DNA from: Pleurodeles waltl
Taxonomy: Eukaryota > Chordata > Amphibia > Caudata > Salamandridae
Assembly: GCF_031143425.1 (NCBI RefSeq)
Contig: NC_090445.1
Span: 1,196,942,691 to 1,197,006,690, forward strand
Length of the DNA stretch: 64,000 nucleotides
Reading direction: 5' to 3'
Position 1 is the first letter of the stretch. Each line of letters starts with the position of its first letter. Below, piece by piece: positions 58,649 through 64,000 of the stretch. The notes below the pieces were generated by a model. It did no database searches, was not told the origin of the DNA, and worked only from the letters and a program-made list of their open reading frames with translations. The translations under genes were made by a program, and so were the position numbers.

Positions 58649-60105
58649 CCGGTCCGTGTGTAAACCTCGTTTATGCACTGTTCGGAATTACTAGTTGGAA
58701 GGTATTTAACATATCCTGTAATTATTATCATATGTTTTAAATGCCTTAATTTTCATTACATTTCGGATGGTCAATCCTTCGAAAATTTAACAGAGGAAAA
58801 GCATATGCCATTTACTTTTTGGTGATTTAAATATCAGAATCCGCATGTTATTCACCACAAACTCATAATAGATGTCATAGCACTTATACTTTGAACCAGG
58901 GCCACAGTGTCAAACCCTTGAGTGGGGTGCACATATGTGAATTTCAGTCATTCACAAGCCTGACTAGGAGTACTCATGTAAAAATGCAACTGTTGCCCAA
59001 TTCCTTATTACGTCTCAGAGAAGGCAGTTCTTCATGCTGAATTGTACATAGGGTAAAACTGCATATGCAAAAATACCTTTGCATGAGTGCAATTGTTCTC
59101 TCAGCGGCCTTCTGTTCACCCCCTCGTAGTAAATTTACTCATGCATAATATTAAAGCATTCTCAGATAATATATTGCCTCTATAAATTGCTATAATTTTG
59201 CAAATAGTTTTCGAGAAAGTGTTTTTAATCCTTAATCAAGCCATTTTCATATGCATGTTAAACTTGACATGCTTTGTATTTACATGGGCTTTGTGAATCA
59301 GGAACTTTGTCTTTGAGGTTCACCAAGTGCAAGCCCCAAAACCACAAGAAACGCAACATAAAAGCCACTTCAGTTGATTTATTATTACATGACATACCCT
59401 AGCCAAAAACCTGATTTATTTCCACATCACTGTTGAAGTTAACCATTTCACATGGTATCCAAAGGGTTAGTACATTATTTGCTGTGTTAACTTTTTATTT
59501 TATCTCACACAGACTATCTGAGATGAATATTTTTTTAGTGCAATTGTGCATGTATCTCACCATGTATTATTAGCACAATATATGCTTTCCTAAAACAGAA
59601 AATGTTTTGAATAGTATAAAAAGGTCATGGAATTTTATACCATAACAACTGTATTGCCAAACGTAACTAAAGGGCAGGTAAGTACTTACCCCAGTTAGGC
59701 TACTTGCTCCCGAATACCATGTTATGTCTAGGACTGACATGTTGTTGAAAAAGCTAGCAGGACATGATCATTGAATTCAAACCCAGGTGATCGGGAAATG
59801 CTTGTCTAGGTCATAAAGGTCACATTTCTGTGCCCTAAAACCATTATTAAAAAGCAGATGTAGGTGTACCATGAAACAAGCTGAAGGGAAAGAGAAAACA
59901 TTTTGAACATGTTAAAAAAATACCCAGTCTTAACATTTGCATGCCTGCACCAAGCCAGTCATTTGCTCATGAACATGCAGCTTACCATTTGTCTTGATGG
60001 GGATTAATTTTGCCGCTGATTGGGTTCAGTTTCATTAGTTGTACTCTTTGTAGAGTACCTCATCTGCTTTTATTAATAATTATTTTGCCATCATTATTTC
60101 ATTAG
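58649..60105 (+). other. intron, nothing recognised
   Basis: AT-rich. Ends with a t-rich tract and 'cattatttcattag' before the candidate exon. Confidence 0.5.
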
Positions 60106-60204
60106 TCTTTCCGGACTGAAGGTGGACATTCAGCAATCACTTCAAAAAGCCCTGTAATGATTTCAGACTCCCCGGTTAATACACTGAGCTCTAATTCTAT
60201 TGTG
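60106..60204 (+). CDS. candidate SORBS1-like exon (Ser-rich)
   Basis: A 99-base open stretch, 33 codons in phase 0, lies between a good acceptor (tttcattag) and the donor gtg|gtaagc. It reads SFRTEGGHSAITSKSPVMIS, then DSPVNTLSSNSIV. Phase and splice sites fit the host gene, and the composition is like its disordered linkers (SP sites that could be phosphorylated). I do not recognise it in a known protein. It could be an alternative exon or a chance match. Confidence 0.5.
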
Positions 60205-61188
60205 GTAAGCTCAAATTAGTAACTTTTATCGTATGAATGCATTTTAAAATACTATATGTACACATATTTGCGCAAACACACATTAATAATTAAAACATTA
60301 TGCACATAGACAGTATGTACATATGTGCATATATAAAAGTATTTTCATATGTGTGAAATATCTATATATGTACACACACAGTTGTGTCTAGTAGTACACA
60401 GTAAAGTTGGTCACAGAGACTTCAAAAAATAATGAATACTATTAGCTGGCGCAAGATCTTGCCATTGTGGTCAGAAATAGCATGAAATGTTTTTGTAAAT
60501 ATACTGTAGTCATTCCTCTTTACATGTTTAAATATATATAAAACAATCACTATAATGTGTGGTAACTTGGACTGTAATTTCATGAACTTGTGCCTTCTGA
60601 TAGCATTTCGCCATGTGTATGTGTGTGTATTTTACATTGTGCAATTCCAAGTATCATATCTATTTGTGGTCTCTGTTTCTTGCTCTCTCTTTCTCACACT
60701 ATTTCCTTCTCTCCCTTTTTCTCTCACTCACTCACCGTCTTCCCAACCACTAATATTGCCACTAGGTAACTAGCCAAAAGTCGAACCCTCAAATCCCCTT
60801 TTTCCACATTGCCTATGTAGATCATGGAATAAAATATGAAGTGGCCAGGCTGATAATACCAAACAAATAATATCTCAAGATGGAATAACATAATTTATTC
60901 TACCCTTGTTTAGGGTGCAACATATACATCTCCTATGCATTGTGCACGTAGATATAAAAACAAGTAACCCACACAGTCAAGTCATTTTCTTTTAAATTAG
61001 TCCTTTATTAGGTGAATTCAGTACTTTCAATAATCAGTGCTTCCATTGATTGCTATGTTTTTTTCTATCTGATTGAGACATAATTAAATCTGAGTTGAAC
61101 CTGTCTTTATTAATCAACAAATAGGCAAGCACCATACTTAGTTGCATTTTGTTGAACATTGAGAGAACATTTTTGAATTTAATATTAA
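60205..61188. other. intron, AT-rich
   Basis: Includes a degenerate tatgtacata/cacaca run (about 60245-60385). No supported gene. Confidence 0.5.
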
Positions 61189-61359
61189 GGACCTGATTAC
61201 GATCTTGGCAGATGGGATACTCCATCACAAATGTGAGGGATATCCCGCCCGCCATCTTACAGGTTCCATTATATCCTATGAAACTTGTAATACAGCTGGA
61301 TGGGACATACGTCACATTTGTGACAGAGTATCCCATCTGCCAAGATCGTAATTAGGCCC
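61189..61359. mobile_element. 171-bp MITE, PIF/Harbinger-like
   Basis: Termini of about 34 bp are inverted repeats (start ggacctgattacgatcttgg, end ...ccaagatcgtaattaggccc). A TAA triplet lies on each side. Shares 'gatatcccgcccgc' and the exact 171-bp length with 13858-14028. Confidence 0.85.
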
Positions 61360-64000
61360 TAAGGTATAAAATACATACTCTCAGATATGTCATGCTGGAT
61401 TATACAGTGCACAGGAAAGGGCGTAAAGTCAAACATATTGCTCAGATACAGGACTGTAAATTAATACTTCTTTATGTCGGACCCACTAAAGAGGGAAATA
61501 TTTATGAACTGAGATTAGCCCTCTGTCACACAATTCTTCACATGGGTGATATTGCCATTAGGGACATTGCTTTATGATGGATTAATTGTATTTCCAGAAA
61601 TTAAATCTCATGAATATGTTCGTTAAAGTGACATGAGGATTCTCTAAACAAAAAAAACAAGTGAGGAACTAAAAAAGTCAATAAAGATTATCCCCTTTAG
61701 CTATTATTGTAAACTTTCCTTAAGACATCACTTTTGGCATCAAACGTGAACTCATGTTTGAGCTCTGAGTGCATCTGAAAAACTCATGTAATAGTAGTGC
61801 ACATATACTTTTGGTATGTGTCATAACATACAACATTAGAAGGTCTACCATCTACCATCTTCTACACTTAAAATTAGTTAACATCAGTAAAAATGTATAC
61901 AAATACTTTAAATCATGTATGGTAGTCATTCTTTACCTTCTTCATGAATTTGACCCACCAGAATAAACTGTGTATTATAGGGTATCCACAGTTGCACAAA
62001 ATGGACATTTGTCCAGAGTCTCAGAGTTACAGGGTTTATGCAAGAATGCACAAACACAGGAAAGAGTCATGGGTGCCAATGAAGGTAACACAAGTTCTCC
62101 TTCAGGCTTTATTAGTTGGACTCAGAAGAGAATCTCAAGGCCTGCTTTGAGGATATCTGTAGTATACTCAATAGTTACAGCATGTTCTTCGATGCACCAT
62201 TGGCATGTAAACCACCACAAATTTATACTCACTCTTTTTCCTCTCTTGTACTCTTCACTCCAGTTATAGATCTCTGACCTACTCTCTTTATAAGAGCTCA
62301 TGCCATCCGTGCAAAACTTCTTCAAAAAAAGTGCTAAGAGCACTGGCTGTGATGTTTTATCTTTTCTCCTTGCACTCCAAAAATGAATCATCTTTGTAGT
62401 GCTTGTGGCCTCCCAAAAGGGTCTGGGATTGAGCAACTTCAGGCAGTGAAGACTCAGAATATGTAGATAAAAATGAAATAGGAAGAAAAAAGCTCCGCGC
62501 TCACAATACAAATTCTACCAGTATACTAATGAAACCTGAATGTCTTTAATAAGTTTGGCATTTGTCATTCTTAGTAAAATATAGAAAGGATAGCAAGACA
62601 AGTTTTAAATCAGTATTTGTTTCCACACTTGTAGCACCACAAATACATTCCCATTCTACTATTCACTTCCCCATACATTCCTCAGTATTAACTTTTAATT
62701 TGCTGAACCAAATTTGATCAACTATTTCCATGCAGAACGGTCACTGGCATTCTTCAAGTTCAAGGTTTCCTTAAAGGTGAATGCTTTCTTAATCACGCTT
62801 GACGGATTCCGGTTGTTGATTTTCATACTTTCTTTCAAGAATATAGAGTTCAGGTGGTTTACTTCCAACCCCTCTCCCATTCCCTCAAAACCATTAGATA
62901 GTTTCTGGATCAGTATACCTGTTCCCAACTCCAATTAGATACATTAATTGTACATGTAAAACATCCAATAAAATTGATTTCAAATTTCTTTAAAATCCTC
63001 TTGAGTCATTACTGCGTATCTTTAAACACAACCCTTCAATCATGTAATCACTTTCAGTAAGAGATATATTCCTAGGAAACCTGCACCAATACCAATTAAT
63101 TACATGTCAAAAATATTCAGCATGGTTCTCTAGTGACTTGGGTTCAGCTAGACCAGGGGAAACCCCAACTCTGTTCTGCCAGAAAGAGAAAATATAGTTA
63201 CCCTGTGAAAACTCTACCCACTTCTAAGGAAAGTAGTTTTTCCTGTGGTCCAGTTACACACTTACGACCAGAGCTGTCCTCCTCGTTCCATTCATGTTTA
63301 GCCCCAAAATTGAGTTTACTGCTAAAAAAAACTTTGTTTAGGATCGCAAGACTTTTTGGTTTATATGTCATAATCTTGTAAGTTTTAACATGGATATTAC
63401 ATTATGCTACATCACAATCATGGAGGTAGCACTGTGATCAATAATGTTTTTAACTTTGCTCTGCTGTGGAGCACTTTGAGCCCAGAATACTATTAATGCC
63501 TTTTCTAATTAGCATTCTCATGGAGACTATTGAGATATATTTTTTTTTTACCCAAAGCAATGCATATGTTTGCAGTAATTAACTATGACCTCATTTATAA
63601 TAATCTCTTTCATTATACCAAGTACTGGACTTTTGCTAACTTCCTACTGGTGTCATATCATGTTCTCCTTTCATTGCCTTAGAGGGGAAATTTACCAGTC
63701 ATATCCCATACCCGGGCCACATCATTTTAAAATAATTGCCATTATAACCACAGAAGGATGAATATATTGTTCAATATAAGGAAAATCAAAAATAAACAAA
63801 TCGCTCAATCGGTGATTATGAGTTCTTACTTGCAGGTCGTTCATTTCTTAACAAATGCATACATTCACAAAATGCACCCACAAAGCTAAACTTTCCTGAT
63901 GACCGAAAAAGCTACAATATAATTTTTAGATGTATTTCAATTTGTGTGAGACAATTCAAGTTTGATATTGACCTAACAAAATGCCCTTTGCATAAGCCTG
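61360..64000. other. intron, nothing recognised
   Basis: AT-rich throughout. Frames at 62122-62511 and 62714-62938 lack motifs, and no third SH3 domain is seen before the window ends. Confidence 0.5.

Noticed and set aside
60205..64000. Third SH3 domain of SORBS1
   Set aside because: No ELELRDGD- or GTFPGNYV-like coding sequence is present; it should lie beyond the window.

Overview
The window is a piece of a large, repeat-filled vertebrate gene. On the + strand I can assemble exons of a SORBS1-like gene (sorbin and SH3 domain-containing protein 1, also called CAP or ponsin). They are the second part of the first SH3 domain, the whole second SH3 domain over two exons, and a long proline/serine-rich exon carrying SORBS1-type motifs. 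Two further small in-phase exons are candidates. No start codon, stop codon or third SH3 domain is visible, so the gene runs off both ends. All exon joins after the first SH3 exon are phase 0. The introns are about 86 bp, 22.0 kb, 6.4 kb, 2.3 kb and 14.8 kb.

Several things together suggest a salamander or newt: very large introns, a DIRS-type tyrosine-recombinase retrotransposon, L1 and L2-like LINEs, a Tc1-like transposon, and many short inverted-repeat elements ending in GGGCCTGATTACGA or GGGGCATATTTAC. This is an inference from gene and transposon content; the species is not identified.

Layout. 2.3-5.9 kb: degraded L2-like LINE with a second L2-like 3' end nested in it. About 10-12.9 kb: an older degraded LINE with zinc-finger, endonuclease and reverse-transcriptase remnants. 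13.2-13.5 kb: two exons. 15.8-23.3 kb: a nearly full-length L1-type LINE on the minus strand, bounded by an exact 18-bp target-site duplication and itself hit by an L2-like insertion. 24.6-29.6 kb: LINE fragments, dispersed repeats and duplications. 31.1-34.9 kb: a 67-bp minisatellite, then a G/T-rich AGTGG/AGAGT satellite split by a 444-bp insertion. 35.6 kb: exon. 36-41.4 kb: palindrome-bearing repeats and MITEs. 42.1 kb: long exon. 45.2 kb: candidate exon. 45.7-51.1 kb: DIRS element with gag, RT-RNase H and tyrosine recombinase remnants. 53.6-55.2 kb: an intact-looking Tc1-like transposon with an unbroken 338-residue transposase. 56.1-57.4 kb: simple-sequence tracts. 60.1 kb: candidate exon. 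The remainder is AT-rich intron with scattered MITEs.

The host exons would act together as one SH3 adaptor protein of the cell cortex, focal adhesions and insulin/CAP-Cbl signalling. Almost everything else is mobile DNA or its decay products. I found no undescribed multi-gene system. The most distinctive items are the intact DD37E transposon, the L1 copy with clear duplications, the satellite insertion with a hammerhead-like motif, and the families carrying perfect palindromic cores.
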